Part shown: positions 63,642 through 64,000 of the stretch, one piece after another
Layout of the letters: every line of letters starts with the position of its first letter
How positions within the stretch are numbered: the first letter of the stretch is position 1
NCBI GenBank assembly: GCA_017442585.1
Contig: JAFRZM010000040.1
Coordinates: 1-64,000 of the forward strand
Direction of reading: 5' to 3'
Length of the DNA stretch: 64,000 bases
From: Lachnospiraceae bacterium
Lineage (GTDB): Bacteria; Bacillota; Clostridia; Lachnospirales; Lachnospiraceae
Notes under the pieces: model-generated
The model's database searches: none
What the model saw: the letters and a program-made list of their open reading frames with translations, nothing else
What the model was told of the DNA's origin: nothing
Position numbers and translations under genes: made by a program

Positions 63642-64000
63642 CTAATCCTTATTGAATTCGAGAAGTTCAAGGCCTTTATTACGTTCGAGTGTCATCCTAA
63701 TGCTCCACTCATGAACAAATAAAAGCAGTGGATTACCTTTAAGGTCTTCGATTTTCTTCATATCCGAAGTACCGACAACCTTATCCATGTCTGTCGAACG
63801 GTCCTTTATCCAACGAATATACTCATAAGGAAGTGTTTCCATACTGATATCTACATTATACTCGTTTTGGAGTCTATATTTCAAGACGTCAAATTGAAGA
63901 ACTCCGACTACTCCGACTATAATCTCTTCGAGACCGCTGTTTAAATCTCTGAATATCTGAATTGCACCTTCTTGTGCAATCTGCTCGATACCTTTTGCGA
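63642..64000 (-). CDS. prfC: Peptide chain release factor 3, C-terminal part
   Basis: GTPase that recycles RF1/RF2 from the ribosome after termination. Only about the last 119 codons are in the window; the 5' part lies beyond the right edge. The reading frame is open to 64000. It reads KGIEQIAQEGAIQIFRD then GVVGVLQFDVLKYRLQNEYN, the conserved end of RF3, with the PLLLFVHEWSIRMT tail. Confidence 0.9.
   Translation of the reverse strand, partial: AKGIEQIAQEGAIQIFRDLNSGLEEIIVGVVGVLQFDVLKYRLQNEYNVDISMETLPYEYIRWIKDRSTDMDKVVGTSDMKKIEDLKGNPLLLFVHEWSIRMTLERNKGLELLEFNKD

Noticed and set aside
1..64000. CRISPR arrays, tRNA genes, insertion sequences or prophage
   Set aside because: No regularly spaced repeats, cloverleaf sequences, transposases, integrases or phage structural genes were seen by eye.

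Overview
The window reads as a stretch of chromosome from a low-GC, Gram-positive Clostridia, most likely a member of the Lachnospiraceae (family-level inference). Supporting signs are the Firmicutes gene orders (radC-mreBCD-pbp2-rodA-mgsA, mutS-mutL-miaA, phoH-pgpH-ybeY, recA-recX-rny), a phenylalanyl T-box, Bacillus/Clostridia-type LexA boxes at recA, the redox repressor Rex, RNase Y, lipoproteins with lipoboxes, and strong AGGAGG ribosome sites. About 54 protein genes are supported, nearly all on the minus strand. There is no prophage, insertion sequence, CRISPR array or tRNA gene.

Layout, left to right. 0.2-1.2 kb: a HigBA-type toxin-antitoxin module with an upstream 25-codon ORF and palindromic operators, bracketed by a 29-bp direct repeat that lies in two terminators. 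1.2-2.7 kb: a DUF3089 lipoprotein hydrolase and a small P-loop protein. 2.8-26.9 kb: one long collinear minus-strand run. In transcription order it holds rlmH, phoH, a degenerate PgpH-like protein, ybeY, a YerB-like lipoprotein, a lipid/polysaccharide flippase, two flavoproteins, mutS, mutL, miaA, a PLP enzyme, radC, the rod elongasome (mreB, mreC, mreD, pbp2, rodA), mgsA and a D,D-carboxypeptidase. 27-37 kb: a small plus-strand membrane protein gene, a zinc-ribbon/TPR protein, ftsK, uppP, yebC, an unknown coiled-coil protein, rex, an ABC-F ATPase and a pseudo-receiver protein. 37-46 kb: an EF-G-like GTPase, a PilZ protein, queA, pheT and pheS behind a T-box, a YihY membrane protein and a 6S RNA gene. 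46-51 kb: an ATP-type PEP carboxykinase, an orphan OmpR-type regulator, then a plus-strand trio (CheY-like protein, MshEN-CheX-like protein, AP2/HNH-derived protein). 51-64 kb: a methionyl-tRNA synthetase with an altered KMSKS loop, a chemoreceptor, a GH3 glycosidase with its GPH-type sugar transporter, a lipoprotein, rny, recX, SOS-regulated recA, trxA and the 3' end of prfC.

Most of this is housekeeping: cell-wall elongation, mismatch repair, tRNA modification and charging, RNA decay and SOS. The second-look items are families that have lost or changed key residues while keeping their usual genomic place: the PgpH-like protein without its HD pair, MreB with altered nucleotide-binding glycines, an EF-G paralogue with TQMD for NKMD, MetRS with KASSS for KMSKS, and a receiver domain with Glu at the phospho-Asp site. 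The others are the repeat-flanked HigBA module and the CheY/CheX-like/AP2 island. No single wholly new system is proven by the sequence; the plus-strand trio and the repeat-flanked module are the best candidates for undescribed biology.
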